The notes under the pieces: model-generated
Databases searched by the model: none
What the model saw: only the letters and a program-made list of their open reading frames with translations
Told to the model about the DNA's origin: nothing
Part shown: piece by piece, positions 46,356-55,900 of the stretch
How positions within the stretch are numbered: the first letter of the stretch is position 1
Layout of the letters: the number at the start of each line of letters is the position of its first letter
Position numbers and translations under genes: made by a program
Source: Pontibacter russatus
GTDB lineage: Bacteria > Bacteroidota > Bacteroidia > Cytophagales > Hymenobacteraceae
Direction of reading: 5' to 3'
Assembly: GCF_009931655.1 (NCBI RefSeq)
Contig: NZ_CP047984.1
Location: 1,798,001-1,862,000, forward strand
DNA length: 64,000 bases

Positions 46356-49300
46356 ATGCACGCACCAACCAAAATCGCCCTGCCTAACAAGCTGAAGAAT
46401 GTAGCGCTTGCTATGCTTGTGCTGCTTGCCAGCTGCAACCCCGAGCCGGAAAAGGAAACCGCCGCTACAGAGCCGGCAACAGCTACAGCACCTCCCCTGT
46501 TTCAGAGCCTCCCGGCCGAAGAGACGGGCATCACCTTTGCGAACACGCTCACAGAGACGCCTACCCTGAACGTGCTGGAGTTTGAGTACTTCTACAATGG
46601 CGGCGGCGTGGCCATGGGCGACTTTAACAACGACGGCCTGCAGGACATCTTCTTTTCGGGCAACATGGTGCCCAGCAGACTCTACCTTAACAAAGGAGAT
46701 TTAAAGTTTGAGGATATAACCCGGCAGGCAGGCATCAATACCTCCGGCCGCTGGGCGAGCGGCGTGGCCGTGGCGGACGTGAACAGCGACGGTTACCAGG
46801 ATATCTATGTCTGCGTGACAGGTAAAGTAGCGCCGCAGCAACGCCGGAACCTGCTCTATATAAACAACCAGGACAACACCTTCACCGAGGCGGCCGGACA
46901 ATATGGCCTTGCCGACGACAGTTACTCCACGCACGCCGCTTTCTTCGACTACGACAAGGACGGTGACCTGGACCTCTACCTGCTCAACCACACACTGGAA
47001 GAAAAGAACCCGAACCTGCTGCGCCCCCAGTTAAAAGACGGTTCCGGGAAAAACACAGACAAGCTATACCGCAACAACGGCAACAATTCCTTTACAGACG
47101 TCTCGAAAGAAGCCGGTATACTGGTGGAGGGACACGGGCTGGGTGTGGCCATCAGCGACATCAACCGGGACGGGTGGCCGGATGTGTATGTGTCCAATGA
47201 TTACCTGTCGAACGACATTCTTTACCTGAACAACAAAAACGGCACCTTCACCGACAAGGCAGCGGCTTACTTCAAGCACCAGAGCCAGTCGGCGATGGGC
47301 AACGATGTGGCCGACTTCAACAACGACGGGCTGGTGGACATCATCACGGTGGATATGCTGCCGGAAGACAACCTGCGGAGTAAGCTGATGTTCGCGGGCA
47401 TGAACTACGACCGCTTTGTGGGGGAACTCATGAACGGCTACACACCGCAGTATATGCGCAACACGCTGCAGCTGAACAACGGCAACGGCACGTTCAGCGA
47501 GATGGGGCAACTGGCAGGCGTACACAGCACCGACTGGAGCTGGAGCCCGCTGCTGGCCGACTTCGACAACGACGGCTACAAGGACCTGCACATCACCAAC
47601 GGCTTCCCGAAGGACATCACCAACCGCGACTTTATCATGTACCGCATGCAGGGCCTCAACAGCAGCATGCCGATGGACGAACTGAACAAGCAGCTGATGG
47701 AGATAATAAAGCAGCTGCCGAGTGCCAGGAAGCCGAATTATATATATAGGAACAAAGGCGACCTCACGTTCAGCAACCAGACCAGCGCCTGGGGCCTGGA
47801 TGTGCCTTCTTTCTCAAACGGCGCCGCTTACGCCGATTTGGACCATGATGGCGACCTGGATCTGGTTACCAACAACATCAACGAAAAAGCCTTTGTGTAC
47901 CGCAACAATGCCGAGAAGCAGCTGGGCAATAACTTCCTGCGGATAAAGCTGCAGGGAGACAAAGGGACCGCAGCCGGATATGGCGCCAAGGTAAAACTGA
48001 CGCTGGACGGCAAGGAGCAGTTTCAGGAGTACTCGCCTTACCGGGGCTTTATGTCGACGGTGGAGCCTTTCCTGCATTTCGGGTTGGGGCCAGATTCGGT
48101 GGTGGCGGCCGTGGAAGTGACCTGGCCGGATGGCAAAGTGCAGCGCCTCGGGAATGTGAAGGCCAACCAGGTGCTCACGCTGCAGCAGAAAGATGCCGCC
48201 GCTGTGAGAGAATCAAAGAAAGCACCTGAGCCGCAGTTGTTCCAGCGGGTAAACGCGACGCACAGGATAGACTACACGCACATAGAGGAGCCCTATATAG
48301 ATTTCAAGGTGCAGCCGCTGTTGCCGCACAAGTACACGCAAAACGGGCCGGGCATAGCGGTAGGCGACATGAACGGCGACGGACTGGATGATTTCTATGT
48401 GGGCGGGGCCTTCAAATATCCCGGCAGGGTTTTCCTGCAGTCCAGGAACGGCACCTTCACCAGCACAGCCGTCACGGACCAGACGAAGTACGAAGAGGAT
48501 ATGGGCAGCCTGCTCTTCGACGCAGACGGCGACGCAGACCTGGATTTATATATCGTGAGCGGTGGAAACGAGTTCCCGGCCAACTCGCCCTATTATCAGG
48601 ACAAGCTTTACCGGAACGATGGCAAAGGCAACTTCACCCTGGATGCGCAGGCGCTGCCCAACACCACCGCCAGTGGCTCGTTTGTGACCGCGGCTGACGT
48701 GGACACAGACGGCGACCTGGACTTGTTTGTTGGTGGCAGGGTGTCGCCGCAGCAGTACCCGGCTCCGGCGGAGAGCTATATCCTGCTGAACGAGGGCGGG
48801 AAGTTCCGAAACGCCACCGCGCAGGTGTGCCCGGACCTGCAAAAGCTGGGGATGCTCACCGCCGCCCTCTGGACTGATTTCGACAATGACCGTGCCGTTG
48901 ACCTGGTTGTGACGGGAGAAGGCATGCCCATCACTTTTTTCCGAAATACTAAAGGCAAATTGCAGAACGTAACGGCCGCCACCACGCTGCCTAACACCAG
49001 CGGCTGGTGGAACAGCCTAACCGGCGGCGACTTTGACGGCGACGGCGACATAGACTATATGGCCGGAAACCTGGGGCTGAATACCAAGCTGAAAGCCTCG
49101 GAGGCAGAGCCCGTGAGCGTATATGCCGCCGACTACGACGGCAACAGCAGCATGGACCCCATCGTGGCGCACTACGTGATGGGCAAAAACGTGCCGGTTC
49201 GGCCGCGGGATGATATCTTTGACCAGATGGTGTCCATGCGCCGGCGCTTTGCCACCTACGACAGCTACGCCCGCGCCTCTGTGACGGAAGTGCTTTCTCC

Positions 49301-49910
49301 CGCAGAACTGAACAAGTCCTACGTGCTGAAAAGCGTGAACATGCACTCGAGTTATATCGAGAACCTGGGCAACGGCAAGTTCCTGATAAAAGCCTTGCCT
49401 GTGGAGGCCCAGTTCGCCCCAGTATATGGCATGACGGTGCATGACTATGACGGCGACGGCAACCTGGACGCGCTGCTCACGGGCAACTCACAGGCCCCGG
49501 AAGTCATCAGCGGCGCTTACGACGCTTTTACCGGCCTGTATCTCAAAGGGAATGGCAAAGGTGGTTTCCAGCCTGTGCCGCTGCAGCAAAGCGGTTTCGT
49601 GGTGGACGGTGATGCGAAAGGCATGGCGAATCTGACACTGTATAACGGGAATACGCTGGTGCTGGCAGCCAACAACAACGGCCCGCTGCTGGCTTATACC
49701 GCGGGCACCGGAAATGGGGCACAGGTTGTTCACACCAATCCTTCAGACGCAAGACTGGAGATCATGCTTGATTCAGGAAAGAAAATCGTGAAGGAGCTTT
49801 ATTACGGCTCCGGTTATCTTTCACAATCTACCAGAAGCGTTGCCCTCCCCCGGAATGCCGTGTCGGTGGTGGCTTTTGATTTTGAGGGTAAGAGCAGAAA
49901 GGTTAAGTAA
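46356..49910 (+). CDS. FG-GAP/VCBS repeat lipoprotein with UnbV (ASPIC) domain, copy 3
   Basis: I use the ATG at 46356 (MHAPTKIALPNK), since the ATG at 46314 lies in a terminator hairpin and would spoil the signal peptide. The product of 1184 residues has lipobox VLLASC followed by NPEPEKE. It has seven Asp-rich loops (DFNNDGLQDIFF to DLDHDGDLDLVT), ASPIC/UnbV at about 527-610 (RGFMSTVEPFLHFGLG, VTWPDGK), seven further loops (DMNGDGLDDFYV to DYDGDGNLDALL) and a terminal YYGSGYLSQSTRSVAL. A few loops have lost Gly or Asp (DADGDADLDLYI, DFDNDRAVDLVV). Likely a surface-exposed binding protein. Confidence 0.9.
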   Translation: MHAPTKIALPNKLKNVALAMLVLLASCNPEPEKETAATEPATATAPPLFQSLPAEETGITFANTLTETPTLNVLEFEYFYNGGGVAMGDFNNDGLQDIFFSGNMVPSRLYLNKGDLKFEDITRQAGINTSGRWASGVAVADVNSDGYQDIYVCVTGKVAPQQRRNLLYINNQDNTFTEAAGQYGLADDSYSTHAAFFDYDKDGDLDLYLLNHTLEEKNPNLLRPQLKDGSGKNTDKLYRNNGNNSFTDVSKEAGILVEGHGLGVAISDINRDGWPDVYVSNDYLSNDILYLNNKNGTFTDKAAAYFKHQSQSAMGNDVADFNNDGLVDIITVDMLPEDNLRSKLMFAGMNYDRFVGELMNGYTPQYMRNTLQLNNGNGTFSEMGQLAGVHSTDWSWSPLLADFDNDGYKDLHITNGFPKDITNRDFIMYRMQGLNSSMPMDELNKQLMEIIKQLPSARKPNYIYRNKGDLTFSNQTSAWGLDVPSFSNGAAYADLDHDGDLDLVTNNINEKAFVYRNNAEKQLGNNFLRIKLQGDKGTAAGYGAKVKLTLDGKEQFQEYSPYRGFMSTVEPFLHFGLGPDSVVAAVEVTWPDGKVQRLGNVKANQVLTLQQKDAAAVRESKKAPEPQLFQRVNATHRIDYTHIEEPYIDFKVQPLLPHKYTQNGPGIAVGDMNGDGLDDFYVGGAFKYPGRVFLQSRNGTFTSTAVTDQTKYEEDMGSLLFDADGDADLDLYIVSGGNEFPANSPYYQDKLYRNDGKGNFTLDAQALPNTTASGSFVTAADVDTDGDLDLFVGGRVSPQQYPAPAESYILLNEGGKFRNATAQVCPDLQKLGMLTAALWTDFDNDRAVDLVVTGEGMPITFFRNTKGKLQNVTAATTLPNTSGWWNSLTGGDFDGDGDIDYMAGNLGLNTKLKASEAEPVSVYAADYDGNSSMDPIVAHYVMGKNVPVRPRDDIFDQMVSMRRRFATYDSYARASVTEVLSPAELNKSYVLKSVNMHSSYIENLGNGKFLIKALPVEAQFAPVYGMTVHDYDGDGNLDALLTGNSQAPEVISGAYDAFTGLYLKGNGKGGFQPVPLQQSGFVVDGDAKGMANLTLYNGNTLVLAANNNGPLLAYTAGTGNGAQVVHTNPSDARLEIMLDSGKKIVKELYYGSGYLSQSTRSVALPRNAVSVVAFDFEGKSRKVK

Positions 49911-49920
49911 AATGGGTTGT

Positions 49921-49942
49921 GGGGGTAAAGCCCCTGTTTTTT
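49921..49942 (+). terminator. Short terminator after FG-GAP copy 3
   Basis: GGGG (49921-49924) and CCCC (49931-49934) form a short stem followed by TGTTTTTT. It lies 11 nt after the stop. Short stem but a good U-tract. Confidence 0.45.
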
Positions 49943-49987
49943 ACCTGCCCTTCAGAGGAGTGGATTCCTGAATCGACTGAACTAATT

Positions 49988-50015
49988 CCCCTCCTTGAAG
50001 GGGCAGGGGTGGGTT
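49988..50015 (+). repeat. Third copy of the dispersed GC-rich repeat
   Basis: CCCCTCCTTGAAGGGGCAGG and the following GGTGGGTT resemble the arm at 1058-1093, with the stem CCCCT(C)C / GGGG and the shared end GGGGCAGGGGTGG. A T-rich run follows. It lies just upstream of an AT-rich orphan gene. Confidence 0.6.
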
Positions 50016-50058
50016 TCTTTTTTATTCGCACTATTCATCAGTTAGCTGTTATTTATAT

Positions 50059-50598
50059 ATGAAGAAAGCATCAATATTAGCAGCTTTGATTATGGCAGTT
50101 TTTGGCTGTGAAACTAAAAACCCTGAATCCATTACAAATAAACCTTCAAAAGCTGACTATCAAAAAAATAAAAACTCCCGATTTACAGTAATAAGCGACA
50201 CATCAGAAACAATAGCTGTTACCCATGGGAGTAAAAAGCTCTGGGAACCGACTGAAGAGCAAATCTTTGACATTGAGGCCATAATAAAGACAACAATTGC
50301 AAACGACCCCGGCGTTGGGAACAGACACCTAAAACCTGACAGCATAGAAAGCATTTACAAGCAATATGTCTGCTTTGTTGATAGCAATGGCGATTCTTTA
50401 GTTTATATAAACGCCTCCTGCAGAGTAAGAGAAATACTGGTGACCGATTCTGTAACGAATGAATTAAAATTCAAAAAGTTTGATTGGCGGAACAGTCTCT
50501 TCGGAACAGTATTGGACGGAGGAGATTGCTTCTGGAATATGTTAATCAACTTCTCCGAGAAAAAAACTTTAGAATTGAATGTAAATGGAGAAGCTTAA
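50059..50598 (+). CDS. Orphan AT-rich lipoprotein
   Basis: The 179-residue product has a lipoprotein signal (ILAALIMAVFGC then ETKNPESITNK). I do not recognise the family. The body is rich in Lys, Asn, Ser and Thr, with DPGVGNRHLKPDSIESIYKQ and YINASCRVREILV. Base and codon use differ sharply from the neighbours (many AAA, AAT and ATA codons), which suggests recent acquisition. It sits between FG-GAP copies 3 and 4, flanked on the left by the dispersed repeat. It is followed by GGCTAACAAGGC, seen at the ends of some mobile cassettes, but without a matching partner site. Confidence 0.7.
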   Translation: MKKASILAALIMAVFGCETKNPESITNKPSKADYQKNKNSRFTVISDTSETIAVTHGSKKLWEPTEEQIFDIEAIIKTTIANDPGVGNRHLKPDSIESIYKQYVCFVDSNGDSLVYINASCRVREILVTDSVTNELKFKKFDWRNSLFGTVLDGGDCFWNMLINFSEKKTLELNVNGEA

Positions 50599-50639
50599 AA
50601 AATCAACGGCTAACAAGGCATAAAAATAGCACAGATACG

Positions 50640-52928
50640 ATGTTTCCGCCTCCTATATATAGCAGAGTTATTCCCTGCCTTTTGCTTTCTGCCCTGCTCC
50701 TGCTGACTTCCTGCAAGGAAGAAAAGCAGGAAGACGGGAATGCCCCGATGGTGACGCTACTTGAAGAGGTGGCGCAGAAGTTCTACGTACCCGGCAACCG
50801 GTTTGCGAACCATGCCCGCGTCGCCCACTTCGACACGCTGGCCGCCAAATCCGCAGGCCGGGAGAAATTTGATTACGAGTACCAGAAAGCCACCGAGCTG
50901 CTGCGGTCAGGAGACCCGGAAGGAGCGGCAAAACTGTTTGAGAAACTGCACCAGCAACTGCCGCAGGTGGCCTACAGCTTTACCCCGAAAGACCAGGGAC
51001 TGGCCGACAGGCTGCAGGCGGATATCGCGCAGGCTTACCTGCGCTTCGGCGAGCAGGAAAACTGCCTGATCAACCACACCTCCGCCTCCTGCCTCTTCCC
51101 CATCGCCAGCCCGGGGTTTCACCAGTTGCCGCAGGGCTCCCGCAAAGCCATCGAGCACTACACCGCGCTGCTAACCCGGAACCCGGAAGCGCTGCACTAC
51201 CGCTGGCTCCTGAACATTGCCTATATGACCCTGGGCGAATACCCCGACAAAGTGCCGGCGCAATGGCTGATACCCATAGAAAGCCAATCTGAAGTCGCCG
51301 TGGCCCCTTTTGAGGAAGTGGCCGGAGACCTGGGCGTGGATGTAGACGCCATCTCCGGGGGCTCCATTGTGGAGGACTTCGACAACGACGGCTACCTCGA
51401 CATCATGGCCTCTTCTTACGGATTGCGGGACCAAATCCGGTACTTCCGCAACGAGGGCGACGGCACCTTCTCGGACCATACCGGAAAGGCAGGCCTGAAA
51501 GGCATCACCAACAGCCTGAACATGGTGCAGGCGGACTATAACAACGACGGCTATATAGATGTGCTGGTGCTGCGCGGTGCCTGGTTTGAGCAGCACGGCA
51601 AGCAGCCCAACTCGCTGCTGCACAACAACGGCGATGGCACCTTTACCGATGTGACGGCAGAAGTTGGCCTGCTTTCTTTTTACCCTACCCAGACAGCGAC
51701 CTGGAGTGATTTTAACAACGACGGCTGGCTCGACCTGTTCATCGGCAACGAAACGGCGGACAAGTTCAGCCCGAACCCCAGCGAGCTATATATAAACCAC
51801 CGGGGTGTTTTTAAAAATATCGCGAAGGACGTGGGCCTTGAGTTGAACCGGTATGTCAAAGGCGTCACCTCCGGCGATTTCGACAACGACGGCTGGCAGG
51901 ATTTATATGTCTCCACGCTATATGGCCAGAACTTTCTGTTCCGGAACCTGGGCTTGGGGCGCAACGAGCAGCTCAAGTTTGAGGACGTGACAGCGCAGGC
52001 GGGCCTGGCCAAGCCGATGATGTCGTTCCCCACCTGGTTTTATGATTTCGACAACGACGGCTGGCTCGATATTTTTGTCTCCGGCTTTAAGTTCAGCAAA
52101 GACCCCAGCGTATCCTACAATGTGGCCGCCGAGTACCTGGGCCTGCCGAACCAGGCTGAAAAAGCAAGGCTTTACCGCAACAACCGCGACGGCACCTTCA
52201 CGGACATCGCCGAAGCAGCGGGCATCAACAAAGCCCTGTATTCCATGGGCAGCAATTTCATGGATATGGACAACGACGGCTGGCTGGATATGTACCTCGG
52301 CACCGGCGACCCCAGTTTCGAGTCTATCATCCCCAACAAGCTGTACCGCAACAACGCCGGTAAAACGTATCAGGATGTCACCACCGCTGCGGGTGTGGGG
52401 CACCTGCAGAAAGGGCACGCCGTTTCGGTGGGGGATATAGACAACGACGGCGACCAGGATATCTATACCGTGATGGGCGGCGCATATGAAGGCGACAACT
52501 ACCGGAACGCCCTGTTTAAAAATACCTACCAGGGCAGCGCCACGGCTGGCAATAACTGGATATCAATAAAGCTGGAAGGAGTAAAAGCCAACAAAGCCGC
52601 CATCGGCACCCGCCTGAAAATAACGTTTACGGAGCAGGGAAAGCAGCGAAGCATATACCGGGACGTGAACTCCGGGGGAAGTTTCGGAGCCTCTGCGCTG
52701 CGCGCTGAGATGGGCCTTGGCCGGGCTACCAAAATTGACAAGTTGGAGATCCTGTGGGCAGGCTCAAACCGGAAACAGGTGTTTGAAAATATAGCCGCCA
52801 ACCAGTTTATATATATTAAAGAAGGAGACAGCCAGGTAAAGAGACTTGACATCCGGAAGCTGGATTTACAGATGAAAAAAGGTGCGCACGATTTACACCA
52901 TGCGCACCTCCCGAATCAGTTGGAGTAA
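50640..52928 (+). CDS. FG-GAP/UnbV lipoprotein, single-propeller form with TPR-like region
   Basis: The start is set at ATG 50640-50642 (MFPPPIYSRVIPCLLLSALL), giving 762 residues and a good lipobox (LLLTSC then KEEKQED). An earlier ATG would overlap the preceding gene and lose the signal. After a helical, TPR-like region at about 75-210 (ELLRSGDPEGAAKLFEKL, RKAIEHYTALLTRNPEAL), there are seven Asp-rich loops (DFDNDGYLDIMA to DIDNDGDQDIYT) and an ASPIC/UnbV domain at about 640-725 (AEMGLGRATKIDKLEILW). So it is one propeller plus UnbV, half the size of copies 1-3 and 5. The last ~30 residues (from about residue 733) look unlike the family and overlap the terminator of the opposite gene. Its stop is 2 bp from the convergent stop of copy 5. 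Confidence 0.88.
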   Translation: MFPPPIYSRVIPCLLLSALLLLTSCKEEKQEDGNAPMVTLLEEVAQKFYVPGNRFANHARVAHFDTLAAKSAGREKFDYEYQKATELLRSGDPEGAAKLFEKLHQQLPQVAYSFTPKDQGLADRLQADIAQAYLRFGEQENCLINHTSASCLFPIASPGFHQLPQGSRKAIEHYTALLTRNPEALHYRWLLNIAYMTLGEYPDKVPAQWLIPIESQSEVAVAPFEEVAGDLGVDVDAISGGSIVEDFDNDGYLDIMASSYGLRDQIRYFRNEGDGTFSDHTGKAGLKGITNSLNMVQADYNNDGYIDVLVLRGAWFEQHGKQPNSLLHNNGDGTFTDVTAEVGLLSFYPTQTATWSDFNNDGWLDLFIGNETADKFSPNPSELYINHRGVFKNIAKDVGLELNRYVKGVTSGDFDNDGWQDLYVSTLYGQNFLFRNLGLGRNEQLKFEDVTAQAGLAKPMMSFPTWFYDFDNDGWLDIFVSGFKFSKDPSVSYNVAAEYLGLPNQAEKARLYRNNRDGTFTDIAEAAGINKALYSMGSNFMDMDNDGWLDMYLGTGDPSFESIIPNKLYRNNAGKTYQDVTTAAGVGHLQKGHAVSVGDIDNDGDQDIYTVMGGAYEGDNYRNALFKNTYQGSATAGNNWISIKLEGVKANKAAIGTRLKITFTEQGKQRSIYRDVNSGGSFGASALRAEMGLGRATKIDKLEILWAGSNRKQVFENIAANQFIYIKEGDSQVKRLDIRKLDLQMKKGAHDLHHAHLPNQLE
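52880..52909 (-). terminator. Intrinsic terminator inside the opposing gene's 3' end
   Basis: On the minus strand the stem AGGTGCGCA / TGCGCACCT (9 bp, 12 nt loop) is followed by TTTTTC, a classical intrinsic terminator for the minus-strand gene ending at 52931. It lies entirely within the coding end of the plus-strand gene 50640-52928. Confidence 0.75.
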
Positions 52929-52930
52929 GC

Positions 52931-55900
52931 CTATGGCTTCGTCGGCTTGCCTTTAGTAGCAATGTGTTTCGCCTGCGCTACGTCTGTTATCGTTGTCCGT
53001 ACCTTTCCTGCCTTGTTTATGATCTGAACTGACTTTGTCCCGGCTGGCAGCCACAGGGTTCTGGAAGAATGGGACAAGTACCCGGAGCCATAATAGAATT
53101 CCTGCTTCCTTTTCTGGCCGTCAGGTAGTGTGAGGATGGCGTAGGCGTCGGATGACAGAACGGGCACAGCATATAGTTCAGCCGCCGGACGCGCACTTTT
53201 GTATGCCCGCAGGCTGTCGTTGTGCGAAGCGATGAGTACCAGCGGACTTCCTTCTCTGGCCTTTAGTTCTGCCATGCCTTTGGCATCCGAATCCACCGCA
53301 AAGCCGCTCTTGCTGATAGCAACCGGGGCGAACTTCCCTTTGCCATTGCCTTTCAGATATAAACCGGTAAACGCGTCATACCGCCCCACCACCACTTCCG
53401 TTGCATAGGAGTTCCCGACCAGCAGCAGGTCCAGGTGGCCGTCGCCGTCGTAGTCGTTCACCGTAATGCCGCACACCGGGGCGAACTGCGCCTGTATGGG
53501 GAGCGCTGTCATTTTGAATTTTCCGTTGCCCAGGTTCTCGATGTAGCTGCTTTTAAAGTTCTCGCTCTTCGCCACGTAAGCACCTTGCAGCCTCTCTGCC
53601 GTAAATATCTCGTCAAACGATTTGCTGGCGTAGTCTTCGTAGGTCCTGAATTCCCGCCGCATCGACACCATCTGGTCCGTCATATCGTCCCGCCCGTGTA
53701 CCAGTTGCTCTTTTCCCTGGATATAATGCGTCATCACGGCATCCGTCGTGCCGCTCTTGTCAAAGTCTTTGGCATATACGCTTACCGGCTGCTCCTCCGA
53801 AGCCTTGAATTTGGAGTTGAGCCCCAGGTTTCCGGCTATATAGTCCGTGTCGCCGTCATTGTCGAAATCACCGGCTGCCAGGCTGTTCCACCAGCCGCTG
53901 GTACCGCGGAGCCCCGTCGTGGCGGTCACATCTTCCAGTTTGCCGTTTGTGTTCTTCAGAAACGTGAGCGGCATCCACTCTCCCGCCACCACCAGGTCGA
54001 TGGCATTGTCGTTGTCAAAGTCTGTCCAGAGCGCGGAGGTCACCATGCCTAAATCAGAGAGCACCGGCCCGACGGTTTTGGTCACGTCAGAAAACTTGCC
54101 CCCGTTGTTCTGCAGGATGTAGCTCTTCGCGGGCAGCGGAAATTGCCTTGGCTGCACCCTTCCCCCCACAAACAAATCCAGGTCACCGTCCTTGTCGTAG
54201 TCTGCCGCCGCCACACACGAACCGCTTGCGTCTATATGGGGTAACGCCTTTATATCGAGCATGAAATTACCTTTTCCATCGTTGATATAGAGCCGGTCCT
54301 GATAGGCGCTGTCTCCGGCGGGGTACTCGCTTCCGCCGCGCACGATATATAAATCCAGGTTGCCATCATTGTCAGCGTCGAAGAACAGGCTGCCCATATC
54401 CTCCCCGGGTTTCTCCTGTGTAGCAAGTGCGCGTGCGCTGAAGCTTCCGTCGCCGCCCTGCCAAAACAATGCTCCGGCTTGGGTGGAACCGCCGCCTACA
54501 TAAAAGTCCTCCAATCCATCTCCATCTATATCCCCCACCGATATGCCGGGCCCGTTCTGCGAGTACTTGTGCGGCAGCAGCGGCTGCAGTTTGAAGTCTA
54601 TATACTCCTGGCTTTTGTCCTGGTAGGCAATGCCTACAGCCGCTGTTATATCTTCGAAAAGGGGAGCTACTTTATCTTCAGGCTTGCTCTTTTTGATTGT
54701 AGCATCCCTGTAATTCACCACAAGCACCTGGTTGGGCTTTACATTTTTCAGCACCTGCTGCTTGCCGTCAGGCCATGTGATTTCTACTTCCTCTACCACC
54801 CCGGCAGACCCCAGCCCGAAGTGCAGCGTGTTCTCCACTGTCGATTGGAATCCTCTGAAAGGATACTGCTCGGCCACCTGCATTTTGCCGTCATACCGCA
54901 GCGTTGCCTTTGCCCCGATGCCCGCTTTGTTCTTATCAGGTCCGTTAAACTTCAGGCGGAGGTAGTTTTTACTGCTCGCTTCCTTTTCCCCGCGCCGCTC
55001 CGACACCATGTTCTGGTATAGATAGGGCTCCTCGTCCACGTTGCTGATGACAATATCTAAATCCCCGTCATTGTCCAGATCAGCATAGGCGGCCCCGCTC
55101 GAAAAAGACTCCTGGCCCAGCCCCCAGTTGACGGACTTGTCGGTGAAGGTGAGGTCGGCATTGTTCCGGTACATGAAGTTGTGCTTTTTCACCCCCTCCA
55201 TGGTCTCGGCCATCTTCACCAGATGTTCTCCGGTGCCCTCGTTGCCAAAGCTGGACCTCATCTGCGTGACATAGTAGGTCGCAAAATCCAGGTGCGTGAT
55301 GTCTTTGCGGATGCCGTTGGTGATGAAAAGGTCGCGGTTGCCGTCGTTGTCGAAATCGGCCAGCAGGGGCGCCCAGCTCCAGTCGGTGTAATGGATGCCC
55401 GCCAGCTGGCTTATCTCGCTGAAGGTGCCGTTGCCGTTGTTCAGCTGCAGGTTGTTGCGGACGTACTGCGGCATATAGCCCCGCTGCAGCGCCAGCTGAA
55501 ACTCATCGTAGTTCTTCACCCCGTTCATGAGCTTCTGCCGCCGGCTGTCGTCGGGCATCATGTCCAGGCTAATGATGTCCAGGAGCCCGTCGTTGTTGAA
55601 ATCGGCGATATCCGTCCCCATCGAGAAGTGGCTGGTGTGCTTCAGGTAATCGCGGATACTTTCGGTGAAGGTGCCGTCCTGGTTGTTTATATATAAAAGG
55701 TCGTCATATATAAAATCGTTCGACACGTAGATATCCGGCCACCCGTCCTGGTTGATGTCCCCGATGCCCACGCCCAAACCGTAGCCCTCTTTTGTGATGC
55801 CCGCTTCCCTGGCAACATCGGTGAACGTGTTGTTCCCGTTGTTCCGATAGAGCCGGTCCACACTTGTGCCCTTGCCCTGCCCGGGTTTGGAGGCGAGCAC

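Noticed and set aside
50604..50625. GGCTAACAAGGC after the AT-rich lipoprotein gene, like one end of an integron attC site
   Set aside because: No matching partner sequence, no integrase gene and no further cassettes in the window.
50484..50639. Upstream N-terminal extension of the single-propeller lipoprotein
   Set aside because: It overlaps the orphan lipoprotein gene and would bury the lipoprotein signal; the start at 50640 restores a normal signal peptide.
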